DNA from: Nevskia soli DSM 19509
GTDB lineage: Bacteria; Pseudomonadota; Gammaproteobacteria; Nevskiales; Nevskiaceae
Direction of reading: 5' to 3'
Length of the DNA: 64,000 bases
Assembly: GCF_000711955.1 (NCBI RefSeq)
Contig: NZ_KL543998.1
Coordinates: forward strand, 237,054-301,053
Part shown: piece after piece, positions 1-8,556 of the stretch
Layout: the number at the start of each line of letters is the position of its first letter
Position numbering within the stretch: position 1 is the stretch's first letter
The notes under the pieces: generated by a model
What the model saw: only the letters and a program-made list of their open reading frames with translations
Told to the model about the DNA's origin: nothing
The model's database searches: none
Position numbers and translations under genes: made by a program

Positions 1-410
1 TCACCTACGCGCTGCGCAGCGTCGACGGCATCATGGTGGAAGGCAGCGTGGCGAAACTCACCTCCGCCGCCTCGGGCGAACTGATCGGCGTCGATCTGCG
101 CTGGCCGGCCCTCGCCTACCATCCCGCCCTGCGCTCGCTGGCGCTGAAGGATGCGGACACTGTGAAGAAGGCCATCCTGGCGCACGTCGAACAGGCGGCC
201 AACGGTGAAGAAGTCAGCGTACAGATGGCCGTGGTGCTGCGGCCGGTGAAGATCTCCGGACGCCGGGCCTATGTGCCGGCGCTCAAGGTGGGCATGCTGC
301 CCAGGACGTCCGAGGGGGAGATGTTCTTCGTCGACCTGCCCCGGCAGGCGCTGAAGTACGACGCCGACAACCTGGCCGACACCGTGGCGGTCCGCTCGGT
401 TCGCCGCTGA
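1..410 (+). CDS. C-terminal part of an unrecognised protein
   Basis: The frame is open from base 3 to a TGA at 408-410, giving 135 visible residues. The start lies upstream of the window. The visible part looks like a soluble mixed alpha/beta protein, with no predicted membrane segment and no motif I can name. It ends about 50 bases before the convergent patatin gene. The internal ATG at 33 is not needed, because the frame continues upstream of it. No function is proposed. Confidence 0.6.
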   Translation, partial: TYALRSVDGIMVEGSVAKLTSAASGELIGVDLRWPALAYHPALRSLALKDADTVKKAILAHVEQAANGEEVSVQMAVVLRPVKISGRRAYVPALKVGMLPRTSEGEMFFVDLPRQALKYDADNLADTVAVRSVRR

Positions 411-463
411 GATTGGTCCCGGGCCGCGCGCCGTTCCGGCGGCGCGCGGCTATGAGGGAGTAT

Positions 464-1747
464 CTAGCGGCCGGCCGCCGCAGCCTCGCCGGCCTGCTGC
501 GTTTCCGCACCCAGCAGGAAATGTTCGATCTCGGCGATGCGCTGGGCCGCGTCGCGGTAGCCGATGTCGATCAGCGCCCGGGTGAACTCGCTGTCGAACA
601 GCAGGTAGCTGGTAAGGTCGGCGCTCTGCGCGTCCGGGGTTCCCAGGGCATCCATCAGGTAGCGCACGGCGCGCGGCATGCGGTGCTGGAGGGAGGCGGC
701 GATCATGGCCAGGTCCTCGGAGGGCGACACGATCATCGGCTCGACGATGCGCATCGGCTCGCTGACGCGGCTCGGCACCACCGCCTTGCCCGGTGTGGCG
801 CACTGATAGCCCGCGACCAGCTCGTTCATGCGCAGCAGGTGGTCGACGTCGGCGTCGAGGTGATCGAGGAAGATCGCGTTCATGAACACGCCGCAAACCT
901 GGGCCAGCGGCGGGCTGCGCAGGCGCGCCTTGGCTTCGACCACGTCGGCATCCGACGCCAGCTCGGTGCGCAGCAAGTCGTCGGCGGCATTCTGGTTGCG
1001 CACGCCGATGGCGAAGATACGCTCTGCGCCCAGGCGGATGGCGGGACTCAGCGGCGTCACCAGGCGCAGCGCGCCATCGCCGAAGTAGGCCGTGGCCCCG
1101 GCCACCACGATCGGCGCCGGCGGAAATACCAGCGGGATGGCGGCGGAGGCATAGACGTGCTCCACGCCGAGCGCCACCGGCAGCGCCACGCGCCGGCTCT
1201 TGTTCCACAGCGGATGCCCAGGCTTGCCCTGGATGAAGGTGAAGGCCTTGCCGGAGTGGTAGCCGGTGGCGGTGATGGCCAGGGCGTAGAGATGGCCGCT
1301 GCGGATGGACGAGGCGATGCCCTCCATCGGCAGGTTGGCCGCGAGGAAGGCGCGCAGCGGCGAGGTATCGACGAAGGACTGCACCCGCCCCGCACCGAAC
1401 ATCGGGCCCAGCGCCACATCCAGCACCAGCCGCAGGGCGTTGCGGCCGAGGGACAGCAGGTCGGGACGATACACCTGGCGCGCGCCGAGCTGGCCCCATA
1501 GTTGAGCCAGCAGGCGGGTGCCCTCGTGGAAATTGGCGCTGTAGCCGGCCACGGCGGTGCCATTGATGGCGCCGGCGGAGGCGCCGGCGACGACGGGAAA
1601 CGGCGAAGGCCGGTTGCGCAGCGCCGGGATTTCGCCGATGCGCTTGAGCACGCCGGCCTGGTAGGCGCCGCGGGCACCGCCGGCGGTCAGCACCAGGCCG
1701 GTCATGCGGCGGAAACCCCAGGGTGATTTCGGGTTGATCGGTTCCAT
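464..1747 (-). CDS. patatin-like phospholipase
   Basis: Predicted serine lipid acyl hydrolase of 427 residues. The patatin oxyanion motif GGARG is at residues 23-27, the nucleophile elbow GASAG at 55-59 (Ser57), and the DGA box with the catalytic Asp is at 224-226, so the Ser-Asp dyad is complete. No signal peptide is seen, so a cytoplasmic or membrane-peripheral location is inferred. The ATG at 1747 is chosen because the protein then begins shortly before the oxyanion loop; the frame extends upstream to 1948 but that extension looks noncoding. The gene stands alone, about 270 bases from its neighbour upstream. The substrate cannot be read from sequence; the surrounding genes suggest lipid or hydrophobic-compound metabolism. 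Confidence 0.88.
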   Translation of the reverse strand: MEPINPKSPWGFRRMTGLVLTAGGARGAYQAGVLKRIGEIPALRNRPSPFPVVAGASAGAINGTAVAGYSANFHEGTRLLAQLWGQLGARQVYRPDLLSLGRNALRLVLDVALGPMFGAGRVQSFVDTSPLRAFLAANLPMEGIASSIRSGHLYALAITATGYHSGKAFTFIQGKPGHPLWNKSRRVALPVALGVEHVYASAAIPLVFPPAPIVVAGATAYFGDGALRLVTPLSPAIRLGAERIFAIGVRNQNAADDLLRTELASDADVVEAKARLRSPPLAQVCGVFMNAIFLDHLDADVDHLLRMNELVAGYQCATPGKAVVPSRVSEPMRIVEPMIVSPSEDLAMIAASLQHRMPRAVRYLMDALGTPDAQSADLTSYLLFDSEFTRALIDIGYRDAAQRIAEIEHFLLGAETQQAGEAAAAGR

Positions 1748-2020
1748 CGGACAGCGTCCAGTCGGTGGCGGGCCGCGCCGGGGCGGCACCAGGGCCCACC
1801 GGAGGTGCGCCACGCATCGCCGCACGGGACTGGCAATGATGGCGGCGGCTCCGGTCCGGTTATGGCCGCAAGTTCGGTGCCATGGCGAGCGGTGGATAGT
1901 GCCGACTTGATGCGGCGTGGCGAAACGGCCTGATAACAACCACATCACCCGGATCGCTTCGCTCCATGACCCTTGCTGCGCTCCGCTGTCCAGTCCCGGC
2001 CGCCTCGCTTACCGTTGCCG

Positions 2021-2776
2021 CTACCGGTCAATCCCGGCCGCCGCCGCGGGAGTGCTTGCCACCGCCCAGACGGTGCCGCCGCGGTCCTGAACTACCAGGG
2101 CCAGGCGGTCGCCGCTTTCGTCGGGCCGCAACTGTTCGGTCAGTTTCAGGGGCTGATTGCGCCACTCTCCCACCTTGCGGATCGAACGCACCACGTTGGC
2201 ATACAGCAGATTGCGGCCGGCGTTCTCGCCACCGCGGATGCTGGTGCTGTCGGTGCTGTCGAAGCTGAGCAGGTAGACATCCGCTGACGCACTGGCAGTA
2301 CCGGCGGTGTCGATGCCCAGGCTCACCTCCTTGCCGTTGCGCCGGATGCTGGACGCCGCGCTCCTCGCCTCATGCCTGGCTGAAGCGATAGTGGCGAAGA
2401 CATCGCCCCGGTTCGATCCGATCACGGCGCTCTTGCCCTCCACCACCAGCTGCGGCGTGTAGACCTCGAAATCCCGGGCCGAGGCATAAGCCTGTTGCCG
2501 GGCGGTGAAAGCCGCGGCGGAAAACGGATCGACCCAACCGAGGTTGTCCCAGTAGTCGACGTGGAACTCCAGGGGCAAAAGGTCGTCGCGCGTCGATAAC
2601 TCGCGCAGCAGCGCATCGGCCGGCGGGCAGGATGAACAACCCTGCGAGGTGAAAAGCTCGAGCAGCAGCGGGCGCGGCGGCGCGCCCGCATCAGCCAGGG
2701 CCGGGCTGCCGGGTAGCAGCAGCAGGATCGCCGCTGCCAGGACGGAGCGGCTTGCCTGCCGGGTCAGTCGCTGCAT
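2021..2776 (-). CDS. exported DUF1223 family protein with CxxC motif
   Basis: A 251-residue protein with an N-terminal signal peptide ending near the ALADAG segment, followed by the family core LLLELFTSQGCSSCPPAD. The CSSCP motif resembles a thioredoxin-type active site; DUF1223 proteins are thioredoxin-fold-like and mostly uncharacterised. The start at 2776 is preceded by GGAGGA at a good distance, and this Shine-Dalgarno overlaps the alternative upstream ATG at 2788, so 2776 is preferred. It is divergent from the TetR gene at 2993 across about 216 bases, so that regulator may act here. A periplasmic redox or thiol role is inferred only. Confidence 0.8.
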   Translation of the reverse strand: MQRLTRQASRSVLAAAILLLLPGSPALADAGAPPRPLLLELFTSQGCSSCPPADALLRELSTRDDLLPLEFHVDYWDNLGWVDPFSAAAFTARQQAYASARDFEVYTPQLVVEGKSAVIGSNRGDVFATIASARHEARSAASSIRRNGKEVSLGIDTAGTASASADVYLLSFDSTDSTSIRGGENAGRNLLYANVVRSIRKVGEWRNQPLKLTEQLRPDESGDRLALVVQDRGGTVWAVASTPAAAAGIDR

Positions 2777-2992
2777 TGTGTCCTCCATCAAGTATCGTTT
2801 CGCCATGCGCCATCGCTGCCATGGTCCACCGTAGCCGCGCATGACCGGGAATTTCCCGAAGATGATGGACGCCGGGGCGGCGCTCCGCCACGTCTTCGGG
2901 TTCCTAATCCATGCCCCGGCGTCCGGGGCCGCCGGCGCCGCGCCAAGCCTGCGGAGTGTAATATTTTGGGGGATCGCCATCCCCCGACCGTC

Positions 2993-3607
2993 ATGCCCAA
3001 GAAAAAAGAAGAAGAACCGCTAGGCCGCCAGGCGCTGAAAACCAGGCGCACCCGCGAGAGCCTGATCAATGCCACCGTGTCCCTGATCAAGGAGGGCGGC
3101 TTCGCCGCCGCCAGTTCCAGCCGTATCGCCGAGCGCGCCGGCATGACCTGGGGCGCGGCACAGCACCATTTCGGCTCGAAGGAAGACATCCTCGACGCGA
3201 TCCTGGAGATGTCCTACGAAAAATTCATCGGCACCATGACGGCGCCGGGCCTGCGCGGGGGCACCATGGCGGATCGCGTCGGCGTGTTCGTCGACCGCAT
3301 GTGGACGCACTACCAGAGCGATCTGTACCTGGTGGCGCTGGAAATCCTGCTCGCCACGCGCGAGGCGACCGATCACGCCGGTCGCGCCTGGGAAGCGCGC
3401 CAGGGCAAGGCGCACCTGAAAATCGTGCGCGAAATCTTCCCCGATTCGAAGCTGAGCGACGTCAGGATCCAGGAGGCGCTCACCTTTACCCACTTCTGCC
3501 TCACCGGCCTGAGCATCGAGGGCATCTTCGAGTCGCAGGTAAAACACCTTGGCCGTCACCTGCAGCGGATCAAGCAGGCCATGCTGGGGATGCTCGCGGC
3601 GGCCTGA
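2993..3607 (+). CDS. TetR/AcrR family transcriptional regulator
   Basis: A 204-residue one-component repressor. The N-terminal helix-turn-helix spans roughly residues 15-65 and includes the recognition-helix region MTWGAAQHHFGSKEDIL. The remainder is the usual all-helical ligand-binding domain, too variable to predict a ligand. The ATG at 2993 begins MPKKKEEE; an in-frame TTG at 2966 is possible but less likely. It is divergent from the DUF1223 gene, an arrangement typical of a local repressor. The Lys/Glu-rich start is common in this family. Confidence 0.87.
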   Translation: MPKKKEEEPLGRQALKTRRTRESLINATVSLIKEGGFAAASSSRIAERAGMTWGAAQHHFGSKEDILDAILEMSYEKFIGTMTAPGLRGGTMADRVGVFVDRMWTHYQSDLYLVALEILLATREATDHAGRAWEARQGKAHLKIVREIFPDSKLSDVRIQEALTFTHFCLTGLSIEGIFESQVKHLGRHLQRIKQAMLGMLAAA

Positions 3608-4026
3608 ACCATCGCCTAGGCGGCTTTGACCCCGCCACGCAATCCGGGCCTTTCAGTGCCGCGGCCGGTCTCCCCGATCAGGCGCCTCACCGCCGCCAGG
3701 ATGGCCGCGGTGTCGATGCCGCGCAGATAATCGACCGGCTTTTCGGCGCTGACCAGGGTGCGCACCCGCACTTCCGGCGGCACCCACATGCGCAATGCCC
3801 TTGCTGCGCCAGCGGCAACGTCCATGGCTGCCATCGCATGATGGAATACGACCGGAAAATGCTGGAGACCATCGGCGAGCTGGCGGTGTAGCACTCCCTG
3901 TCTGAACCGGGTGTCAGTGCGCGGAAGGTAGCGCTGCCGCGCAAGGGCGCCGATTGGTCGGACCTGGTTCCGGCACGCATCCGCGCCGGCGGTGCCGCCC
4001 TTCCCGCCTGAGCCGGGAAAATCCGC
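3608..4026. other. intergenic stretch without a confident gene
   Basis: About 420 bases between the TetR gene and a small membrane protein. A minus-strand open frame at 3616-3894 could encode 92 residues, but it has no convincing start context and no recognisable family; its middle part (WVPPEVRVRTLVSAEKPVDY) looks somewhat protein-like and may be a gene remnant. I see no repeat or clear terminator here. Confidence 0.35.
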
Positions 4027-4395
4027 CTACTTGCCGGCGGGAACCTCGGACGGAATCTGGCCGGGCGTCTCGAAGTACTTGGAAACCACGTGGGCGTCGG
4101 CGGAATAACCCACCACCCAGACACCGCGGCGCCCCACGTAGCGTACCGCCCTGACGCAGCGGCCGTCGTTGGCGCCGAGGCTGTCCTTGTCCCATTGCAA
4201 CTGCGTGCCGCAGGCCGCCGTGGTGTCTGGGTGGCCCATGTAAAGGATCACGCGCGTCTCCTCGTCGCCGCGCGCAATCCGGGCATAGGCCTTGGTGGCG
4301 CGCCAGTCGAACAGCGACGGCAGGACCAGCGTGCCGACGATGACGGCGATCAGGACGATGAGGAGGGCGATGCGGAGTCTGCTGCTGCGGGTCAT
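4027..4395 (-). CDS. small single-pass membrane protein of unknown function
   Basis: A 122-residue protein with one strongly hydrophobic N-terminal segment (residues about 8-27, LRIALLIVLIAVIVGTLVL) followed by a roughly 95-residue soluble domain, probably periplasmic, with two cysteines (in AACGT and GRCVR). The ATG at 4395 is chosen because the membrane segment follows directly; a longer frame to 4470 has a poor low-complexity start. I do not recognise the family. It lies between the aldehyde dehydrogenase and the TetR gene, with no tight operon link to either. Confidence 0.6.
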   Translation of the reverse strand: MTRSSRLRIALLIVLIAVIVGTLVLPSLFDWRATKAYARIARGDEETRVILYMGHPDTTAACGTQLQWDKDSLGANDGRCVRAVRYVGRRGVWVVGYSADAHVVSKYFETPGQIPSEVPAGK

Positions 4396-4641
4396 GGATC
4401 TATCGGCAATGTGATGCTTCTTGCTGTGTGACCCCTGCGCACTCGGCGCACGGGATGGCTCCCTCTGCATAAATCATTCTGGCCGCCACCGACTTTTCCC
4501 CGGGGGTGGCGATGTAGCAGATCGCGGAAGGATAAAGCCACATCGCCCGGAAAGCGATGCGGCCGGACCGGAGCGCCGACATCACCGGTAATGCCGCCAG
4601 CAAGGGCGCCGGGAAAACCCGGCCGTGCCGGGTCGGGCGCC

Positions 4642-6144
4642 CTACTTCGAGAACTTCCCCTTCAGCTTCAGCACACCGTGAATCATCTTGACGATGCCGC
4701 TGGGCACCGGCTTCTGCGTCAGCAGGCCGGAAACCTGCTTCTTGTACTTGTCGGTGAGCGGCGGCACGAACATGCGCGGGTCGCCCAGGGCCGGTCCGTC
4801 GATGACGATGGAGCGGGCGTTGGAGCACTCGTTGAAGGTGAACCAGCCGACCATGCGGCCGATGCCGCTGGTGTTGACGCCGCCGAACGGCAGGTAGGGA
4901 TTGGTGCCGGACTGGATCACATTGTGGTTGACCACGGTGCTGCCCGAGGTGGTGTGGCGGATGTGATAGTCGATCTCCGCCTGGTCCTTGCTGAAGATGT
5001 AGAGGGACAGGGGCTTGTCGCGGGCGGCGACATAGCGCGTCACTTCCTCCCGGCTCTGGTACGGCACCACGCAGATCACCGGCCCGAAGATTTCCTCCTG
5101 CATCACCTTCATGTCGGGGGTGACGTTGCTGATGATGGTGGGGGTGACCAGGCGCTTTTCCGGCACATATTCGCCGCCGCAGACGATCCTGGCGCCCTTG
5201 GCGCGGGCGTCCTCGATGAGGGCGCGGACGCGGTTGAAATGGCGCTCGTTGATGATGACCGGATAGTCCGGATTCTGTGCGAAGCCCTTGCCGTCGGCGT
5301 TGTACTGGGCGGTGAACTCCTTCGCCAGGGCCTCGGTGAAAGCCTGCTCGATCGACGCATGCACCAGCAGGTAGTCCGGCGCGATGCAGGCCTGGCCGCC
5401 GTTGCACATACGGCCCCAGGCTGTCTTCATGGCGGTGTCGGCGATATCGGCGCTGGCGCCGATGATGCTCGGATTCTTGCCGCCCATCTCCAGGGTGACC
5501 GAGGCGCAGTGGTCCGCCGCCGCCTTCATCACCAGCTTGCCGATCTGGGTATTGCCGACGTAGAAGATGTGGTTGAAGGGGCAGGCCAGCAGTTGCTGCG
5601 CCGTTTCCGCCCCACCCTCCACCACCGTCACCTCCCCGCCGGGGAATGCCTCGGCGACGATCTTCGCCACCACGCCGGAGGAATGCGGCGCCAGTTCGGA
5701 CGGCTTGAGGATCACGGCGTTGCCGGCCGCCAGCGCACCCAGCACCGGCAGGAAGCCGATGACATAGGGTGCGTTCCAGGTGGCCAGGTGCAGCACCACG
5801 CCCTTGGGCTCGTAGTGCACATAGCACCGCTTGCCCAGCGTCATCAGCGAGGGATCGACCGGCTTGTCCGGCATCCAGTCCTTCAGGTTGGCGGCAATGA
5901 AGTCGGCCTCGAACTTCACCATCAGCAGTTCGCCGTCGGTGTCGATCGGCGCCAGCCCGCGCTCCAGCCGTACCGCCGCGTAGATTTCTTCCTTGTGCGC
6001 CAGCATCACCGTAACCAGGCGCTGGATCTTCTCGATGCGCTGCGCGGCGCTGGTCTGCGCCAGCGACGGCGCCAGGGCGGCGGCGCGATCGAAGGCGGCG
6101 CGGGCGGCGGACTGCGGTGCACGGATGTCGACGACGGTGCTCAT
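4642..6144 (-). CDS. NAD(P)-dependent aldehyde dehydrogenase (coniferyl/fatty-aldehyde type)
   Basis: A 500-residue aldehyde dehydrogenase oxidising an aldehyde to a carboxylate with NAD(P)+. The general-base Glu219 lies in TLEMGGK and the nucleophile Cys253 in GGQACIAPDY. The CIAPDY context is characteristic of the class 3/coniferyl-aldehyde dehydrogenase branch, which takes fatty or aromatic aldehydes. No signal peptide is present. The ATG at 6144 begins MSTVVDI; the frame runs on upstream to 6222 without family similarity. The neighbouring DUF1329 and P450 genes suggest a pathway in which P450-generated alcohols are oxidised further, but the actual substrate is unknown. Confidence 0.9.
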   Translation of the reverse strand: MSTVVDIRAPQSAARAAFDRAAALAPSLAQTSAAQRIEKIQRLVTVMLAHKEEIYAAVRLERGLAPIDTDGELLMVKFEADFIAANLKDWMPDKPVDPSLMTLGKRCYVHYEPKGVVLHLATWNAPYVIGFLPVLGALAAGNAVILKPSELAPHSSGVVAKIVAEAFPGGEVTVVEGGAETAQQLLACPFNHIFYVGNTQIGKLVMKAAADHCASVTLEMGGKNPSIIGASADIADTAMKTAWGRMCNGGQACIAPDYLLVHASIEQAFTEALAKEFTAQYNADGKGFAQNPDYPVIINERHFNRVRALIEDARAKGARIVCGGEYVPEKRLVTPTIISNVTPDMKVMQEEIFGPVICVVPYQSREEVTRYVAARDKPLSLYIFSKDQAEIDYHIRHTTSGSTVVNHNVIQSGTNPYLPFGGVNTSGIGRMVGWFTFNECSNARSIVIDGPALGDPRMFVPPLTDKYKKQVSGLLTQKPVPSGIVKMIHGVLKLKGKFSK

Positions 6145-6231
6145 GGTTCTGGTCTCACGAATGGGTATAGGGTGTCTGCCGCATGCGCTGATGGGAATTT
6201 CCCCAGGCAGCGGGACCGGCAACAGAAACGG

Positions 6232-6257
6232 CTCGTCCCCGCCGCGGCGGGGACGAG
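6232..6257 (-). terminator. stem-loop terminator after the DUF1329 gene
   Basis: A perfect 12-bp inverted repeat (arm CTCGTCCCCGCC) lies just past the stop of the gene at 6286-7653. On the minus strand it is followed by a weak T-rich stretch (CCGTTTCTGTT), so an intrinsic terminator is likely but the U-tract is poor. Confidence 0.55.
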
Positions 6258-6285
6258 GAACAAGGGGTTGGTGCGCCGCGCCGGG

Positions 6286-7653
6286 TCAATGCCCGCCCTG
6301 CGCCGCCGCGGACGGCGAGAATTGCGAGGCATTCATCGGCTGGTTGAGGCGCCACCACTGGGTGCTTTCATTGGTCAGGTAACCGGCCTCGTAGGTACCG
6401 GCGGTGAGATCGTGGTAGATCGAAGCGCCGCGATGCCAGCTGCCGGATTCCTGCGAGTAGTGGTAGGTGATAAGCGCCACGCGCCAGAGCTGGTTGCGGT
6501 TGTCGTAGTTGTCGGCCATCAGCGCCAGCCAGGAGTCCTCGTCGGCGTAGATCACCCGCTTGGCATAGATATGGCGCACGCCCTGCTTCAGCGTGCCCTC
6601 GATGACCCAGACACGGTGCGCCTCATAGCGCAGGTAGTCCGGGTTGACCGTGCCTTCCTTGATCAGATCCTTGTACTTCACTGCCGGATCATTGACGCGG
6701 AAGTTGGCATAAGGCAGGTAGTATTCCTTCTTGCCGACGATCTTCCAGGTGTAGCGCTCGGGCGAGCCGTTGAAGCCGTAATCGTCGTCCACCGTGCGCA
6801 GGCCGGCCGGCGGCACCGGGTAATCGAAACCGACTTCCGGTGCCTGGCGCACGCGGCGCACGCCCGGCAGGTACTGCCAGGACATGGTGCCCTCGTTGCT
6901 GTAATCGTTGGGCTGGTAGCCCACGGCGACGAAACCCTTCTGCCGCTCCGGCAGCAGGAAGCCGTCGTAGAAGTAGGCGTTGATGTGGTCCTGGTAGGAG
7001 AAGTAGTTCTTGGGATCGCTGCCCAGCGCCATGTCCATGAACTTCTCACGCCCCCAGGCAACGCTGCCGCCCGCGTAGACGTCGGCGATGTCGCAGATGC
7101 AGGCCTCGGTCCAGACCTTGCCGGCGTTGGACACGTTCCAGATCGCCTCCAGGCCGCTCTGCGGGATCGGAAACAGGTAACCGCCGCCCATGCCGGTGAC
7201 GCCCTTGCCGTCATGGATCACTTCGGAGGTGACCGCATTCTTCTTGGTGTTGTCGCAGACGAAATTGGGCGGCGCGAAGTCGCGATGGCTGGGATAGACA
7301 TCCATGCGATAGGTCTGCGGATACTTGGCGAACAGGGCCTTCTCGCCGTCGGTGAGCTTGTCCGCATACTTGGACTGGTTTTGCGCGGTAATGGAGAACA
7401 GGGGCTTTTCCGCGGCATAGGGACCGGGCTCGAAGCCGGACGGTCCTTTCATGCCGGGCCAGGTGCCCTGGTACTTGCCGGTATATTCGGCCACGCCATC
7501 GGGGGTCCCCGCTTTCTCCGCGCCGATGCAGGTGAGCCTGGAACCGCCGAGTTCCGCGGCCTTGTCCGCCGGTACCTTGGCCTGTGCGGCGGGGACCGCG
7601 AGCGCGGCGCAAGCCGCTGCCGCGCATGAAACCAGGAACAGTTGCAACTTCAT
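6286..7653 (-). CDS. exported DUF1329 family protein
   Basis: A 455-residue DUF1329 protein with a clear signal peptide (MKLQLFLVSC to about residue 25, AAQA). Family features include the early AAELGGSRLTCIGAEKAGTP region and a C-terminal YTYHYSQ-type segment; DUF1329 proteins have a LolB-like fold and are thought to handle hydrophobic molecules in the periplasm. They usually co-occur with DUF1302 outer-membrane proteins, and one is present at 25845-27689, although here the two genes are 18 kb apart. The start at 7653 is preceded by GAGGAG. The upstream region is unusual: an inverted-repeat element (7716-7983) separates the gene from a motif at 8072-8090 also found before the DUF1302 gene. 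Role in sterol or other lipophile processing is inferred. Confidence 0.88.
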   Translation of the reverse strand: MKLQLFLVSCAAAACAALAVPAAQAKVPADKAAELGGSRLTCIGAEKAGTPDGVAEYTGKYQGTWPGMKGPSGFEPGPYAAEKPLFSITAQNQSKYADKLTDGEKALFAKYPQTYRMDVYPSHRDFAPPNFVCDNTKKNAVTSEVIHDGKGVTGMGGGYLFPIPQSGLEAIWNVSNAGKVWTEACICDIADVYAGGSVAWGREKFMDMALGSDPKNYFSYQDHINAYFYDGFLLPERQKGFVAVGYQPNDYSNEGTMSWQYLPGVRRVRQAPEVGFDYPVPPAGLRTVDDDYGFNGSPERYTWKIVGKKEYYLPYANFRVNDPAVKYKDLIKEGTVNPDYLRYEAHRVWVIEGTLKQGVRHIYAKRVIYADEDSWLALMADNYDNRNQLWRVALITYHYSQESGSWHRGASIYHDLTAGTYEAGYLTNESTQWWRLNQPMNASQFSPSAAAQGGH

Positions 7654-7715
7654 TATTGCTCTCTCCTCGTTGGCACTGCGGGAATGCGGCGGAATTCCCT
7701 TATTTATATGCAGCT

Positions 7716-7983
7716 AGGGCCTGTTAACGCTCATTTGATCGCTGCGTTGCAGTCCAAAATCGAGCCAGGCAAGGCGGAGCCCGCTGGCCATGGTGAATCC
7801 ATGGCCAAGGGCAACAACGCCGCATGGCTCGATTTTGGGCGCAACCCTCCGGGACGGCCTCTGGAAGTGCCCATCGCGGCGTCGTTCGTCGCTTATGTAC
7901 ATCAAGTACATCACGCTCCTCACTCCTTGCGCTGGACACTTCCAGAGGCCGTCGCAGCGACCAAATGAGCGTTAACAGGCCCT
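7716..7983. repeat. inverted-repeat element A (MITE-like, three-way-junction)
   Basis: A 268-bp element bounded by 31-bp terminal inverted repeats (7716-7746 and 7953-7983, one mismatch; tip AGGGCCTGTTAACGC). Inside are two further arms: a 13-bp stem 7754-7766/7826-7838 that encloses a hairpin 7785-7807 (9-bp arms, loop TGAAT), and a 14-bp stem 7856-7869/7937-7950. Together they can fold as a three-way junction. Element B at 8192 has the same architecture and shares the junction sequences GCGTTGCAGT, CAGGCAAGGCGGAG and GCGCAACCCTCCGGGACGG, while the arms differ in sequence but stay self-complementary. It encodes no credible protein. No target-site duplication is visible. Confidence 0.85.
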
Positions 7984-8071
7984 CGTCCGCGGCGCGTGGC
8001 ATGGGCCGCGCGCTTTGCAGCGTCTACCGTGATGCTAAGCGCGTGAGGTTTGCGTGCTTCGTCCGAAGTGA

Positions 8072-8090
8072 CTAATTTTTGTTTCTTAAT
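8072..8090 (-). promoter_or_regulatory. promoter-like motif shared with the DUF1302 and sedolisin genes
   Basis: Read on the minus strand this is ATTAAGAAACA-N4-TTAG, followed by TCACTTCGGAC. The same pattern with identical spacing occurs at 27790-27808 (minus strand, before DUF1302) and in shorter form at 27966-27984 (plus strand, before the sedolisin). It lies about 410 bases upstream of the DUF1329 start; removing repeat element A would bring it to about 140 bases. Which factor reads it is unknown. Confidence 0.45.
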
Positions 8091-8191
8091 TGCGTGACAG
8101 CGGCACCAAAAAAAACGGCGACGTTGATCGGCAACGGCGCCGCGGAAACTCCACGGGACGAACCCGGATTTGTTACTTGGCCGCCTGGCTT

Positions 8192-8556
8192 AGAGCCTGT
8201 AACAGAATGAATCGCACCTGCGTTGCAGTCCAAAATCGCGTCAGGCAAGGCGGAGGCCCCAGCCATGGTGATTCCATGGCTGGGGCTGACAACGATCGCC
8301 CGCGACACGGTGCCGCGTCAGCGTGGGTGCGGGAGCGGGCGAAGGCGACCCCTCCCGCACCCACCTCGCTACGCTCGGGCACCGTGTCGGGGCCGCCCTG
8401 GCGCGATTTTGGGCGCAACCCTCCGGGACGGGGCCATTTTTGCGCAGTGCAAGTCGGACAGAGTGCGGCATGGTGATTCCATGATGCGCTCTGTCCGACT
8501 TGCACTGCGCAAAAATGACCGCCGTCGCAGGCGCGATTCATTCTGTTACAGGCTCT
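8192..8556. repeat. inverted-repeat element B (MITE-like, three-way-junction)
   Basis: A 365-bp relative of element A. Terminal inverted repeats are 31 bp with one mismatch (8192-8222 and 8526-8556; tip AGAGCCTGTAACAG). Arm 1 (8230-8240/8402-8412) encloses two hairpins: 8257-8268/8274-8285 (loop TGATT) and a nested one, 8302-8313/8378-8389 with 8323-8335/8351-8363 inside. Arm 2 is a perfect 29-bp stem, 8435-8463/8489-8517. The element is flanked by TTA on both sides (8190-8192 and 8556-8558) if its tip is taken as GAGCCTG, consistent with a 3-bp target duplication. The right TTA is the stop codon (TAA) of the HTH gene on the minus strand. Confidence 0.85.

Noticed and set aside
3616..3894. 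92-codon minus-strand frame
   Set aside because: No ribosome site, no family; kept only as a possible remnant.
4591..7629. 1012-codon plus-strand open frame
   Set aside because: Antisense to the aldehyde dehydrogenase and DUF1329 genes; low-complexity His/Gly/Ala/Val/Arg composition typical of a high-GC shadow frame.
7716..8556. CRISPR array or tRNA-like structures
   Set aside because: Only two copies, with inverted internal symmetry and no regular spacers; no cloverleaf or CCA end.
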